A DNA stretch of 64,000 nt, from positions 1,302,001 through 1,366,000 of the forward strand of contig NZ_AP026800.1 in the NCBI RefSeq assembly GCF_033095945.1, given 5' to 3'. Under the pieces are notes generated by a model. The model ran no database searches. It saw only the letters and a program-made list of their open reading frames with translations, and was not told the origin of the DNA. Of the stretch, positions 19,136 through 29,003 are shown piece after piece (positions within the stretch are counted from its first letter, which is position 1; each line of letters opens with the position of its first letter). This DNA is from Bombiscardovia apis (lineage in GTDB: Bacteria; Actinomycetota; Actinomycetes; Actinomycetales; Bifidobacteriaceae). A program made the position numbers and the translations under genes.

Positions 19136-21573
19136 TGAGCGAGAACAAAGGCACTAGCGGGAAGCAGTCCGCCCACATTGTTGACACCCCTCCCCAAAGG
19201 GTGCACGACCTCAACGATTTAATCCGTGCAGTCGTTAGCATCCTCGTTGTGGTGGCGGTGACCTTAATAGCAGTGTATTTACGCGGAGTCGCCTCCGGTG
19301 TGGAGTCAGACGTTCACAATGCCGGGCGCAAGATGGATTGGCTGGCCGACGTACCTACAGCCTTCCTTCAGCAGGTGGTCACCGTCACGGTGGTCATTGC
19401 GGTACTGGCTCATTTACTCTTCAGCAAAGAGTGGCTCCAGTCCATCACCGCTCCCCTAGCTATGTTTTGCGGATATAGCGCCCTGTGGCTCACCTCTACC
19501 TTGGTGATCCGCTCCCAATCAGCGGCACTAATTAGTGCTTTTAGCTCGCAGTCAACTATCGGCACTTCTGTACTGCTGCCGGACATATACGCCGGCATGG
19601 CCGCTTTCCTGACCGCAGCGGGGCCTAGAAGGGTGCGTTCAACCGTCAAATGGGGCTGGAATGCCCTGTACGTAGTAGCGCTCATTATGGTGGTCATCTC
19701 GGCCAATTCCATCAGCGCGGTATTAGTTTCTTTCTTCATCGGGCGAGCTATCGGCATGCTCATCCGCTTCGCTGCAGGCACCCAAAATAAGGGAGTCTGG
19801 GGCGCTGCACTAGCCCACGCTCTAGAATCGATAGGCATTGATCCTATTCGCCTGAACCGGGTCGAAACAGCTACTAGCAATAGCAACTCCTTCGCACCCA
19901 CCCTTGATGACGATTTAATCGAGTCATCTCGCATCTACCAGGCTCAGAGCCGAACGGGCGCCTCCTACACTGTTTCCGTGCTCGACGGCCAGCTGCATAC
20001 TGCCGGCTATCTCATGCAACTATGGCAGTGGATTAAGCTTTCGGGCGTTTCCATGCGCCACGACCGCTCTGTGCGCGATTCAGCCCAGCATCACATGGCT
20101 ATGCTGCTTGAGCTCAAAGAGCTCGGTTTACCCGCCATGCACCCTTATGGCTTGGCTGAAAATGGTGAATCCTTAATCTTCGTGCTCTGCAACGACGAAC
20201 ACTTAGAGGCAGTCGGTTCAGAAGATATGAGCACGCAAGATGCTCAAGAACTCATGCACTACTTGAGCGTGGCCCACGAGCGCGGCTACACCCACCGTCG
20301 CATCACTCCCGACACCATTGCCCGCAACCAAAAAGGGCACATGGTCATTGCTGGATGGCACAACGGAGACAGCGCTTCATCCTCGGCCAATATTGCCTTA
20401 GACAAGGTCCAGCTTTTGGCCCTGTGCGCCTCCCGCCTTGGAGTTGCACCGACTATCGAAGTTGCCCAACAAGCATGGGGCAAGGAAAGTCTCGTTGCAT
20501 TAATTCCCTTTATCCAAATGGTCGCTGTCCCTAAAACTACCCGTTTAGAGCCGCAGTGGACCAAGCAAACACTCAGCGACTTACGCGAGCAGGTCCGCGC
20601 TCTAGCGCCACCCGAGACGGCAGCGGTCTCCGCACAAGTGCCCCTCTCCCGTTTTAGTCTGCGCTCTTTCCTCGCCATTGCACTGCTTGTGGTTGCGGTT
20701 ATCGTCGTCTTTACCCAGCTCAACATTCAGCAAGTCATCGAAGCGGTACGCAGCGCCAATCCTTGGATGGCTGCCTTGGCCTTCTTCTTTGGCTGCTTGG
20801 CCTGGGTCGGTTGTGCTATCACGCTTGGCATTTTCATCGACAAAGACAAGCGCCACCCGCTTTCCATTTTCATCTCCCAGGTAGCCTCTTCTTTCACATC
20901 CGTCTCCATGCCTGCTGGAGTAGGCCCCGCCTTTGTGAACCTGCAATACTTGCGTCGAACTGGCTATAACACTACGCTCGCGACAGCTATTATGAGCGCA
21001 GTGGTAGCTGTCCAGTTTGCTACCACGTTCCTCCTCCTCATCGTGATTGGGCTCTTTACCGGGCGCAATACGCTCTCTGGCATGATTCCTACTAATACGC
21101 TCGTAATTGTTATAGGAGTAGTAGCAATTGTGGCAGCACTGGCCATGGCCATTCCCTACACCCGCCACCTTCTCGTCGACAAGTTCCTGCCCATCGTCGC
21201 TTCCTACGCCCGGCAGCTGGCCGACATTCTGACCCAGCCCAAAAAACTACTGCTAGCAGCATTGGGCGCAGTGCTCCAATCCGTCGCCCTGGGCCTGAGC
21301 TTCTGGGCATCCCTAATGGCGTTTGGCTGGCATACAAACGTCTTCGAGACCACCTTCGTGTTCCTGCTAGCCAATACTTTAGGTTCAGCTGTGCCTACCC
21401 CCGGCGGTTTGGGAGCCATCGAAGCAGTGTTGTTCTCAGCTTTCCGCCTCGCAGGCGTACCTTCTGGTATCGCAATTTCGGGCACCCTCGTCTTCCGCGT
21501 GGTCACCTACTGGCTGCGTATTCCCCTGGGCGCTCTCGCTATGCGATGGCTAGGTAAACGCAATCTGGTGTAA
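19135..21573 (+). CDS. Flippase-like (LPG synthase TM domain) protein with an internal pseudokinase domain
   Basis: 812 residues in three parts. Residues 30-210 hold several TM segments. Residues about 225-490 are soluble and kinase-like: HRRITPDTIARN (387-398) matches the catalytic loop HRD..P.N but has Arg for Asp, and IAGWHNGD (404-411) stands where DFG would be, so catalysis is unlikely. Residues about 505-812 are a polytopic domain of the lysylphosphatidylglycerol-synthase TM (UPF0104) type, with PTPGGLGAIEAVL near the end. It may move or modify a lipid in the cell membrane, with the pseudokinase as a regulatory module. It starts one base inside the purB stop. Confidence 0.85.
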   Translation: MSENKGTSGKQSAHIVDTPPQRVHDLNDLIRAVVSILVVVAVTLIAVYLRGVASGVESDVHNAGRKMDWLADVPTAFLQQVVTVTVVIAVLAHLLFSKEWLQSITAPLAMFCGYSALWLTSTLVIRSQSAALISAFSSQSTIGTSVLLPDIYAGMAAFLTAAGPRRVRSTVKWGWNALYVVALIMVVISANSISAVLVSFFIGRAIGMLIRFAAGTQNKGVWGAALAHALESIGIDPIRLNRVETATSNSNSFAPTLDDDLIESSRIYQAQSRTGASYTVSVLDGQLHTAGYLMQLWQWIKLSGVSMRHDRSVRDSAQHHMAMLLELKELGLPAMHPYGLAENGESLIFVLCNDEHLEAVGSEDMSTQDAQELMHYLSVAHERGYTHRRITPDTIARNQKGHMVIAGWHNGDSASSSANIALDKVQLLALCASRLGVAPTIEVAQQAWGKESLVALIPFIQMVAVPKTTRLEPQWTKQTLSDLREQVRALAPPETAAVSAQVPLSRFSLRSFLAIALLVVAVIVVFTQLNIQQVIEAVRSANPWMAALAFFFGCLAWVGCAITLGIFIDKDKRHPLSIFISQVASSFTSVSMPAGVGPAFVNLQYLRRTGYNTTLATAIMSAVVAVQFATTFLLLIVIGLFTGRNTLSGMIPTNTLVIVIGVVAIVAALAMAIPYTRHLLVDKFLPIVASYARQLADILTQPKKLLLAALGAVLQSVALGLSFWASLMAFGWHTNVFETTFVFLLANTLGSAVPTPGGLGAIEAVLFSAFRLAGVPSGIAISGTLVFRVVTYWLRIPLGALAMRWLGKRNLV

Positions 21574-21654
21574 GCCTATAGCGGCCTAAAGCGTCTGTAT
21601 CTCTCCAATATTGGCCTAATAATGCCCATTTCTAGGTCATTTTTGCCGAAATTA

Positions 21655-21688
21655 GCGGATTTCGAGGAAAAAAGTCGGTAAAATCCGC
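21655..21688. repeat. Inverted repeat GCGGATTT / AAATCCGC upstream of the HU gene
   Basis: Eight-base perfect arms at 21655-21662 and 21681-21688, with an 18-nt A-rich spacer. It lies between the flippase stop and the HU gene. It may terminate the purB transcript weakly or be an operator for the HU gene; the sequence does not decide. Confidence 0.4.
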
Positions 21689-21789
21689 ATAAACACAGTA
21701 TTCTTCGTCAATCTGCGCTAATATCAGACATGAACGTTGGGTTTCCCGGACTAAGCATGGGGAGCCCCATGAACAAGAAGGATACTTCT

Positions 21790-22074
21790 ATGGCATACAA
21801 CAAATCTGATCTGGTCTCGAAGATTGCTCAGAAGTCGAACCTGACCAAGGCTCAGGCTGAAGCAGCTGTCAACGCCTTCCAAGACGTCTTCGTCGAGGCC
21901 ATGAAGTCCGGCGAGGGCCTCAAGCTCACCGGTCTGTTCTCTGCCGAGCGCGTCAAGCGTGCTGCCCGCACTGGCCGCAATCCCCGCACCGGTGAGACCA
22001 TCAAGATTCCAGCATCCTACGGTGTCCGTATCTCCGCAGGCTCACTGCTGAAGAAGGCTGTGTCCAACAAGTAA
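21790..22074 (+). CDS. hup: DNA-binding protein HU
   Basis: 94 residues, the usual HU length, from ATG 21790 (MAYNKSDLVSKIAQKS). It has an N-terminal helical dimerisation part and the beta-arm segment RTGRNPRTGETIKIPA that bends DNA. HU is a nucleoid protein. The frame extends upstream to 21730, but ATG 21790 follows AAGAAGGA and gives the family's N-terminus. A strong terminator follows at once, so the gene is monocistronic. Confidence 0.96.
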   Translation: MAYNKSDLVSKIAQKSNLTKAQAEAAVNAFQDVFVEAMKSGEGLKLTGLFSAERVKRAARTGRNPRTGETIKIPASYGVRISAGSLLKKAVSNK

Positions 22075-22089
22075 GCTCTTTGTTTACTC

Positions 22090-22131
22090 ACAAAAGCGCC
22101 CGGAACTCATGTACGAGTCCGGGCGCTTTTG
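22090..22131 (+). terminator. Intrinsic terminator of the HU gene
   Basis: AAAAGCGCCCGGA..TCCGGGCGCTTTT forms a long G/C-rich stem with A/T ends that give the U tract. It is symmetrical, so it also works on the minus strand for the convergent inositol-phosphatase-like gene. Confidence 0.9.
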
Positions 22132-22161
22132 TATGCCACTACCTGTTCAGTAGTGCACAGC

Positions 22162-23034
22162 TTAGCGTAAGTATTGAAAGAGATCCTCAGTGATGAGACC
22201 ATTAGAAGCTACGAGGTCGTTGTTATGCTCCCAACTGACTGGCTCGCCGTTCCACTGGCTCAGTCTGCCTTGAGCCTCCCGGACCACGATAGCCCCAGCA
22301 GAGACCGCAGGAATATCCCAAGAGTGTAGCATGGGCTCGAAGTAGGCGTCGTAAGACCCGTCAGCCACCCTACACAGGTCGAGAGAGGTGGGCCCTACCC
22401 TTTTTATGTCTGCTGGCCTACCGGCCAACTGAGCAACCGTTTTGAGGGCCCGCTCCGATTCGCGTGGAAAGTATGACATGCCAAAGCTGACTACTGAGCC
22501 TTTGAGACTACTGGTAGTAGAAGGCATAATCTTCTCGCGCTTATCACCTACTGTTGTTCGTCGCACGCGAATAGCACCCTGGCCTTCCGCTGCCATGTAA
22601 GTCAGCCCCAGAACTGGAGAGTGAACTATGCCCAGAATGGGGCGCGGTTTGCCTGCTTGATCGACTTCGAAGAGAGATATGGTAATAGTCCACTCAGCCA
22701 TGTTACGCACATAATTGATCGAACCGTCGATATGTCCCAAGCACCAATAGTGCCCGCCAGGTTTGCGGTCTGAACCTTCTTCTTCCCAGAAACCGTCACA
22801 GGGATCAGCTGCTTCGATTTTGGTACGACAGTAGCGAATAAGTCTATCGTCTATCTCAGACACAAAACGCGCATCACTATCGGCTTGCATCTGGTTTCGC
22901 AAGTCGTGAGGATTGATTTGATCTTGCAAGGCATGGCGGCCAGCCTCGACAGCGATATGGGCCGTCTGTATGGTCAAATCGCGCAACTCCATCTCGTCTA
23001 CGACCTCTCTTATGGCTCGAGAATCTATACTCAC
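22162..23034 (-). CDS. Inositol monophosphatase family protein with altered metal motif
   Basis: 290 residues. The Li-sensitive phosphatase fold is recognisable from FWEEEG (first acidic metal ligands), WCLGHIDGSINYVRN and HSWDIPAVSAGA. The canonical second motif is DP(I/L)DGT; here it reads GHIDGS, so the first Asp and the Pro are lost, while the second Asp and the C-terminal Asp (SWD) remain. It could still be an active phosphatase (on inositol phosphates, histidinol phosphate or a nucleotide) but substrate and activity are uncertain. Nothing recognisable lies in the 184 bp upstream. Confidence 0.85.
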   Translation of the reverse strand: MSIDSRAIREVVDEMELRDLTIQTAHIAVEAGRHALQDQINPHDLRNQMQADSDARFVSEIDDRLIRYCRTKIEAADPCDGFWEEEGSDRKPGGHYWCLGHIDGSINYVRNMAEWTITISLFEVDQAGKPRPILGIVHSPVLGLTYMAAEGQGAIRVRRTTVGDKREKIMPSTTSSLKGSVVSFGMSYFPRESERALKTVAQLAGRPADIKRVGPTSLDLCRVADGSYDAYFEPMLHSWDIPAVSAGAIVVREAQGRLSQWNGEPVSWEHNNDLVASNGLITEDLFQYLR

Positions 23035-23218
23035 AAGTTTCAGTACGAATACTATAGACGTGCTCGTATCAATATGAATCTATCTATATTACTCGCTCAA
23101 CTAAAAATCGGCACTCAGCGTAAGACCTTACAACGTATACTACTCACTGCCCCCACAAACACAAGCGCTTTCGGGTTTATGCCTTTGCTTAGGGACTCTC
23201 ATAGCAGAACCCAGCTTG

Positions 23219-24193
23219 CTAGTCGCAGTATGCTTGGTCGCTCAGCCGCGCGCCCCGTGCCCAATCAGCAGCTTTCATGGCTTTCTTACCGGCAGCCTTA
23301 ACTTCCAAGAGTTCCAGAGGCTCAGTTTGCGTGCCCAGCCACACAGCCTTTTTGGTGGCCATCAGCTTTCCCGCTGCCAGCGATTGAGGAGGTTCATGCT
23401 CGGAGCTCGCAGCGCTTTGGGCCCGTAAAACATGCAAGAGAAGGCCTTCGCTGTCTGCTTGTTCGTGCAAGTAGCACCAAGCTCCAGGCTCTGGCGTGCA
23501 GGCGCGAATGTGACGGTCGGCCGCAAAAGCAGGCACGTCAAAACGAATATGAGCATCGCTACTGGTAATTTTTTGCGCAACCTCATACGCGCCTTGAGGC
23601 TGCGGCTGCGGATTTGCTCTGCCCTCAGCGACTGCTTCTAAGGCTGCGGCCAGCAGGTGAGAACCATCATGAGCCAACCTGTCGAGCAATTCTCCCGAGG
23701 TCTCATGCTCCCCTATTTCAACCGTTGATTGCGCCACGATAGGGCCTTCATCCATGCCCCGAGTCAGTTGGAAGACCGTAGCACCGCTCACTTGCTCACC
23801 CGACCAGATGGCCCGCTGAACCGGTGCGGCACCTCGCCACTGGGGCAGGAGTGAAAAATGCAGATTAAACCAACCCTGGTCGAGAGCGTCCAAAACAGGC
23901 TGTTTGAGAATGCGCCCGTAGGCCACCACGGCACCACAAGTGGCACCCGTAGCGCGAATCACCTCAGGAAAGTCATGCTCTGCTGGATTTGATTCTAAGA
24001 CAGCAATGCCGCGTTCCTGAGCGAACTGTTTAACCGGGCTGGGCGTAAGCTTACGTCCCCTCCCCTGCGGCGCATCCGGGCGCGTGAGAACGGCCACCAC
24101 TTGGAAGTGTTCAGGGTCTGAGGCCAAGAGCTCCAAAGCAGGTACGGCAGTGATTGGGGTGCCTGCAAATACAATCTTCAAAGGCTGGTTCAT
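23219..24193 (-). CDS. fmt: Methionyl-tRNA formyltransferase
   Basis: 324 residues, full length. It formylates initiator Met-tRNA using 10-formyl-tetrahydrofolate. The N-terminus is KIVFAGTPITAVPALELL, the folate/catalytic segment is FNLHFSLLPQWRGAAPVQRA, and a C-terminal OB-like tRNA-binding domain follows. AAGGAG precedes the ATG. The order priA, HAD, fmt on one strand resembles the actinobacterial priA-fmt cluster. Confidence 0.97.
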   Translation of the reverse strand: MNQPLKIVFAGTPITAVPALELLASDPEHFQVVAVLTRPDAPQGRGRKLTPSPVKQFAQERGIAVLESNPAEHDFPEVIRATGATCGAVVAYGRILKQPVLDALDQGWFNLHFSLLPQWRGAAPVQRAIWSGEQVSGATVFQLTRGMDEGPIVAQSTVEIGEHETSGELLDRLAHDGSHLLAAALEAVAEGRANPQPQPQGAYEVAQKITSSDAHIRFDVPAFAADRHIRACTPEPGAWCYLHEQADSEGLLLHVLRAQSAASSEHEPPQSLAAGKLMATKKAVWLGTQTEPLELLEVKAAGKKAMKAADWARGARLSDQAYCD

Positions 24194-24258
24194 ACTGCTC
24201 CTTAAATGTAACTCTTGCCCACTTCAGGCAAGCACTGATTATTCGGCTTCCGCTCCAG

Positions 24259-24963
24259 CTACTGCACTTGAGGTATGTCGATACCTGATTCGATAAGGGC
24301 GGTGCGCAAGCCGTACGGATCCTCATAGCGAATACCTCGGATACCTGCCGAGTTGGCGCCTAATATATTGACTCCTAAGTCATCCACGAATACCGCGCCA
24401 TCCGCCTCAATATTGAACTCTTCTAAGGCTAGTTCATAGATGTCAGTATGCGGCTTGAGCTTGTGTGCGTAACCTGAAACTACCTTGCCTTGGAGCATGT
24501 GAAGAATCTCATAACGCTCCCAAACTAGCGGGAAAGTCTCGGCTGACCAGTTGGATAGGCCCCAAACGCCTATGCCGGCAGCTTTCAGGTCTTCAACTAG
24601 CTTGCGAGCGCCCACCATCGGCCCCGTCAGTGCATCGACCATATTGTCGCAGTAATACTGGAACATACTGGCCCAAGGTTCGCCGCGATGCTCACTCACC
24701 CAAGCAACCGCTTCTTCGCCACTATAGCCCTCGTTCATCATGTCGTTGGCGTTATAGAAGCCCGAAATATCGTTGTCCATCATCTGCTCGATGCTTTCAG
24801 ACGAATACCGAGCCACAAAAACGGCGCGCGGATCCCAATCCACCAACACATTGCCGAAGTCGAAAATCACGTTGTATATGGGCTTGCCTTGGGCCGTCTC
24901 AGCTAGGTCTGTGGCCACTATTGTGTCGGCTGGAAGCTCGACTTCACCGGGGTAACCGTTCAT
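24259..24963 (-). CDS. HAD-superfamily hydrolase
   Basis: 234 residues. Motif I is FDFGNVLVDWD (the nucleophile Asp is present but the second Asp of DxD is replaced by Gly in DFGN, as in several HAD phosphatases of the YihX type). Motif II is GLSNWS, and the motif IV region is FVDDLGVNILGA. It is likely a small-molecule phosphatase; the substrate is unknown. GAAGGT precedes the ATG. The 173 bp upstream to priA show no feature. Confidence 0.88.
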   Translation of the reverse strand: MNGYPGEVELPADTIVATDLAETAQGKPIYNVIFDFGNVLVDWDPRAVFVARYSSESIEQMMDNDISGFYNANDMMNEGYSGEEAVAWVSEHRGEPWASMFQYYCDNMVDALTGPMVGARKLVEDLKAAGIGVWGLSNWSAETFPLVWERYEILHMLQGKVVSGYAHKLKPHTDIYELALEEFNIEADGAVFVDDLGVNILGANSAGIRGIRYEDPYGLRTALIESGIDIPQVQ

Positions 24964-25136
24964 ACTACCTTCATTTCTATGTCTGGCAGACGGGTGCGCA
25001 GGCCGGCTTCATATCAAGGCTGGCGCAGCGCTTCTCTCTACTGCTCTATGCAAGCACGCTGCCTCGACGCTGCCTGCGACCATTAAGCTTGTATTTAACA
25101 AAATCAAGTGCGACAACAATAGTGCAAGCTGAGAAA

Positions 25137-27401
25137 TTAAGTCAGGTCTTTGGGGTCCATGCAGAAACGCAACTCTCCTCGCCCTCGAGCCGCTACATAA
25201 GCTGATACTGCGCTCTGAAGTCTCGAAGCGAGCTCATCTCGTCGACCTAGTGGCACGCGCACGAGGGCCCGAACACGGTCACCAGTACCATCTAAGGGGC
25301 GGGCAGAGAGCGTGGATTCTGGAGCTATAGGTACCGGGCCTAACAAGCTGGGAATCTCATCATCAGCTAGAGCGATAGTGCCCATATCTCCACTCAGCCC
25401 AGCGCCTATCCGCTCCACGGTCCAATCCACAGCCTGTCTACTGCCCCAAATGCTTGCCAAAGCAGTGGAGGGAGGCAAACCAGTCTCGCTGCGGTCAGCT
25501 AATTCGTCGGCCGCCAGCAGATTAGCATGCCAAGTCATCACAGCCTGCACTAGGGCCGGATCGCTCTCACCTACAATCAGCGCTTGCCCGCCAGCTACGC
25601 GGGGCTTGCATAAAGCTACCACACGCATCCAGGCAGTAGCCATATCGAGCCGAGCATCCACTCCCTGGGCGTACAGAGAGGTCCATGCATCCAAGATAGC
25701 TACTGCCTGATAGGCACCATTTGAAGCTCCCTGAGGCTCTGCTTTGCTCGCGCTGGGCTGAATTTTTGGCTCAGCACCAAGCGTTGCAATCACCAATCGC
25801 GGTCGGTCGTCGATTCGTTCCACCACTCCCCTAGGTTGGAAAGGTGTAGAAATCATAATCGGCACACCCCTAAAGAGCATTTGCAACTCTTGGGCAGTGC
25901 CGGCAGCTCCAACTCGAATAGCCCGCATCCGCTCGCAACTACAGGAGGGACACTTCCAACCTACAGCTGCCCTGCCGCACCAAGAGCAGCGGGGAGCATG
26001 GCCCGGAGCAGCTGCGAGCAGAGGCCCTGTGCAACGCGGGCAACGGGCCTGACGGTGGCAGGAAGCACACGACAGAGATTGCGTCTGACCATCTTGGGGA
26101 ATGGAGAGTAGCACGGGTCCTTCTTGCAGGGCCTTAGCAATGACGCTCACTGCAGTATGCGGCACTCGAGCGCCGATGGCGGGATCGACCAAACGAGCTA
26201 GTTCCTCGCGATTGAGCCAGCGCACCCAAGGCAGGCTCTTTGACACTGCACCGGCAGCTGGTTCGAGAGCAAGGGCAGGCCCAGTCACGCCCGAAGCCAC
26301 TTCGAGCGCTTGCGGCGTGCACTCCCATTGGGAACGGGCCGAGCGAGCGTGGCCGAAAGTCACAAAGCAGCCTTGATGGAGCTTGGCCCGCAGGCGCAAG
26401 ACCGCACGAGCATTGGCGTAGGGCATCATGCCGTCTGCATATTGGTATGCGGCATCATCCATAATGGCAAAGAGGGCTGGCCCTTCGACCGGCGCATACA
26501 TAGCCGCTCGCAATCCCAGCACGCAGCGGACTTGACCGGAGGCTAAGGCTAGATAAGAGCGATAGCGTTCTGCCGGCGGCATCGAGGAGCCAAGCACCAC
26601 AAAATCACCAGTCCAACCAGCTTCACCGTTACCCACCGGCGCAAAGGGGTGCAGGCCTAGCTCTTGCAGTTTGCTTGCTAACGACATCATGTGCCGGGTA
26701 TCTGGCAGGACTACCACTGCCGGTCGCTCAGCTTTCAAGCTATGCACAATCATCCAGGCAGCGGCTTGTTCGCGCGCGTCTGGTCCGGGCAGAGCGTCGA
26801 GCACAAAGGAGGCGAAGCCCTGCCTTACAAGCGCATCTTGTAAGGATGAGGATTGCCCATAACCAGCCTCAACTTGGGCATCTAAGGCGGCAAGCTGAGG
26901 CGCGTGCGCTTGTTGCCAAGCAGGATCGCACACGGGTAAGTATTCGCTTGATACGCTAGCCTGCTCACGGTCGATGCGAGCCACCCGCGGCGGCAATGCT
27001 AGACGCACAATGTTGGCACGAGTACCGCCAAAAGCCTGGGCTATAGCACTTATGTCTCGCCGGGTTGTATCGGAGATGAGCCGCTGGGGTGTTACGACGC
27101 GTTCGATATATTTAAGAGCAGTCTGCGGGGCTTGGCTCATTTCGGTCCGAGACCAGATGATGCCATTAACCTTCTGGTTACCGAAACGTACACGGACCAA
27201 AACTCCAGGCTGGGCAACTTTGTCGTCTTTGGAATCAACTAGGTAATCGAAGGTCTGCCCTAAATGGCTGGCCTGCACATCTAACACTACTTGGGCAATA
27301 GGTAGCTGCTCGCACTGCTCATGAGGGCGTTTACGGGAGACACGGCGGCGTGGTGGCGCTAGCCCGTCTAGCGCCAACTGCTCCGCTTCTGGTTGACTCA
27401 A
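25137..27401 (-). CDS. priA: Primosomal protein N' (PriA), helicase motifs missing
   Basis: 754 residues. The N-terminal 3' DNA-binding domain (VVLDVQASHLGQTFDYLVDS, GVLVRVRFGNQKVNGIIW) and the paired zinc-binding motifs (CASCHRQARCPRC, CSWCGRAAVGWKCPSC) are clear. No Walker A (GxGKT) or DEAH box is present where helicase motifs should be. Actinobacterial PriA proteins often lack helicase activity, so this is expected. It helps restart replication at collapsed forks by loading the replicative helicase. The frame is intact throughout. Confidence 0.93.
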   Translation of the reverse strand: MSQPEAEQLALDGLAPPRRRVSRKRPHEQCEQLPIAQVVLDVQASHLGQTFDYLVDSKDDKVAQPGVLVRVRFGNQKVNGIIWSRTEMSQAPQTALKYIERVVTPQRLISDTTRRDISAIAQAFGGTRANIVRLALPPRVARIDREQASVSSEYLPVCDPAWQQAHAPQLAALDAQVEAGYGQSSSLQDALVRQGFASFVLDALPGPDAREQAAAWMIVHSLKAERPAVVVLPDTRHMMSLASKLQELGLHPFAPVGNGEAGWTGDFVVLGSSMPPAERYRSYLALASGQVRCVLGLRAAMYAPVEGPALFAIMDDAAYQYADGMMPYANARAVLRLRAKLHQGCFVTFGHARSARSQWECTPQALEVASGVTGPALALEPAAGAVSKSLPWVRWLNREELARLVDPAIGARVPHTAVSVIAKALQEGPVLLSIPQDGQTQSLSCASCHRQARCPRCTGPLLAAAPGHAPRCSWCGRAAVGWKCPSCSCERMRAIRVGAAGTAQELQMLFRGVPIMISTPFQPRGVVERIDDRPRLVIATLGAEPKIQPSASKAEPQGASNGAYQAVAILDAWTSLYAQGVDARLDMATAWMRVVALCKPRVAGGQALIVGESDPALVQAVMTWHANLLAADELADRSETGLPPSTALASIWGSRQAVDWTVERIGAGLSGDMGTIALADDEIPSLLGPVPIAPESTLSARPLDGTGDRVRALVRVPLGRRDELASRLQSAVSAYVAARGRGELRFCMDPKDLT

Positions 27402-27420
27402 AGCCCTCCTTCAGCGCTAC

Positions 27421-28638
27421 TTATGCTTGGCTGATTGCTGCTTTCAATTCGTCTAATTTATTGGTCTGTTCCCAAGTGAAATCGGGATCTTTGCGGCCAA
27501 AGTGCCCGTATGCAGCAGTCTTGGCGTAAATAGGCCTCAGCAAATCGAGTTCATCGATAATAGCAGCTGGACGCAGGTCGAAGACTTGACGCACTGCCTC
27601 TTGAATCTGCTCGCGAGTCACGCCTTCTTCGCTACCGAATGTTTCTACGTTGACCGAGACTGGCTCTGCCACACCAATAGCGTAAGCTACCTGTACCTCG
27701 ACCTTATGGGCCAAACCAGCGGCCACAATATTCTTAGCTACCCAACGGGCAGCATAAGCAGCAGAACGGTCGACCTTTGTGGGGTCTTTACCCGAGAAGG
27801 CACCGCCGCCATGATGGGCTGCACCGCCGTAAGTATCGACAATAATCTTGCGCCCAGTTAGGCCAGCATCTGCTGCAGGACCACCCAAAACGAATGAACC
27901 CGTGGGATTAACAAGTAGTCGATATTCGCTGTGTTCCACAGCTGAACCGCATACCTCGTCGAGAACCGGGTTAATCACTTCGCGGGCCAGCTGCTCTTCT
28001 AACCATTCACGGGTCACGTCTGGATCATGCTGGGTAGAAACAAGGACTGTGTCTACACGGCGAGGTTTATCGTTCTCGTCGTATTCAATAGTGACCTGAG
28101 TCTTGCCATCAGGACGCAGGTGAGGCACAATGCCCTCCTTGCGCACCTGAGCCAGACGATACGACAAGCGGTGTGCCAAATAAATAGGCAGAGGCATAAA
28201 GACATCAGTCTCGTCGCAGGCATAGCCAAACATAACGCCCTGGTCACCGGCTCCTTGAGCCTCATAGCGCTCTTCACGAGTGGCTGCACTCTCCTGTGCT
28301 CCCGAAAGTCTATCCACGCCTTGGTTAATCTCTGAAGACTGTTCACTTATGGCAACGGTGACGCCACAGGAGTCAGCATCCAAACCGATTTGCGAGCTGG
28401 TGTAGCCAATGCGCCTCAAGACTGAGCGCACCTGATGCTGGATGTCGGTATAACCCTGAGAACTCACCTCACCGAATACAAAGAAAATGCCAGTGGCAGC
28501 CGATGTTTCAACTGCTACGTGCGAGCGCGAATCTTGGGCAATTAAATCGTCCAAAATAGCGTCTGATATTTGATCGCAAACCTTGTCTGGATGGCCTTCG
28601 GTCACCGATTCAGCTGTAATTAACCGCCGTTCTGCCAT
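27421..28638 (-). CDS. metK: S-adenosylmethionine synthetase
   Basis: 405 residues. It makes SAM from methionine and ATP. Motifs [32 protein letters not shown] (signature 1) and [16 protein letters not shown] (signature 2, P-loop-like) are intact. It is encoded between rpoZ and priA, the common actinobacterial order. LuxS, which recycles a product of SAM use, is encoded at 51447. Confidence 0.98.
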   Translation of the reverse strand: MAERRLITAESVTEGHPDKVCDQISDAILDDLIAQDSRSHVAVETSAATGIFFVFGEVSSQGYTDIQHQVRSVLRRIGYTSSQIGLDADSCGVTVAISEQSSEINQGVDRLSGAQESAATREERYEAQGAGDQGVMFGYACDETDVFMPLPIYLAHRLSYRLAQVRKEGIVPHLRPDGKTQVTIEYDENDKPRRVDTVLVSTQHDPDVTREWLEEQLAREVINPVLDEVCGSAVEHSEYRLLVNPTGSFVLGGPAADAGLTGRKIIVDTYGGAAHHGGGAFSGKDPTKVDRSAAYAARWVAKNIVAAGLAHKVEVQVAYAIGVAEPVSVNVETFGSEEGVTREQIQEAVRQVFDLRPAAIIDELDLLRPIYAKTAAYGHFGRKDPDFTWEQTNKLDELKAAISQA

Positions 28639-28715
28639 ATCTACCCCTACCGCTTCAAAGTGCGACCAGCTCGAGCTGGATTTCTTTACTTCCTATAGGA
28701 AATTTGCGCGCAGGC

Positions 28716-29003
28716 TTAGTTGCCTTCGCTCAAATCATCCTCACCCAAGGTCTCTTCCAAGAGCCCTTCGTTAATCTCGCGGAAGGCAATAGAAAGAGGC
28801 TTTTCTTGGTTTTGATACTCGACCAAAGGGCCAACGTTTTGCAGCAAGCCTTCGTTGAGCTGGGTAAAGTATGAGTTAATCTGACGAGCCCTCTTAGCTG
28901 CAAAAATAGAGAGCGCATACTGAGAATCTGCATGCTCCATAAGTTCGTCGACAGAGGGATTCGCGAATCCCTGCGGCTGCGGGTCAGTACCAAAAGATGC
29001 CAT
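28716..29003 (-). CDS. rpoZ: RNA polymerase omega subunit
   Basis: 95 residues. The omega core is seen as [18 protein letters not shown] (the RAR motif) and [15 protein letters not shown]. It binds and stabilises the beta' subunit. The N-terminal 20 residues are Gly/Gln/Pro-rich and variable. It lies between gmk and metK on the same strand. Confidence 0.93.
   Translation of the reverse strand: MASFGTDPQPQGFANPSVDELMEHADSQYALSIFAAKRARQINSYFTQLNEGLLQNVGPLVEYQNQEKPLSIAFREINEGLLEETLGEDDLSEGN

Noticed and set aside
28690..28701. Palindrome TTCCTATAGGAA between rpoZ and metK.
   Set aside because: A single 12-bp palindrome in a 77-bp gap; no second copy and no known operator of this form.
28639..28715. 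Possible SAM riboswitch in front of metK.
   Set aside because: The gap to rpoZ is only 77 bp and shows no SAM-I or other aptamer features.
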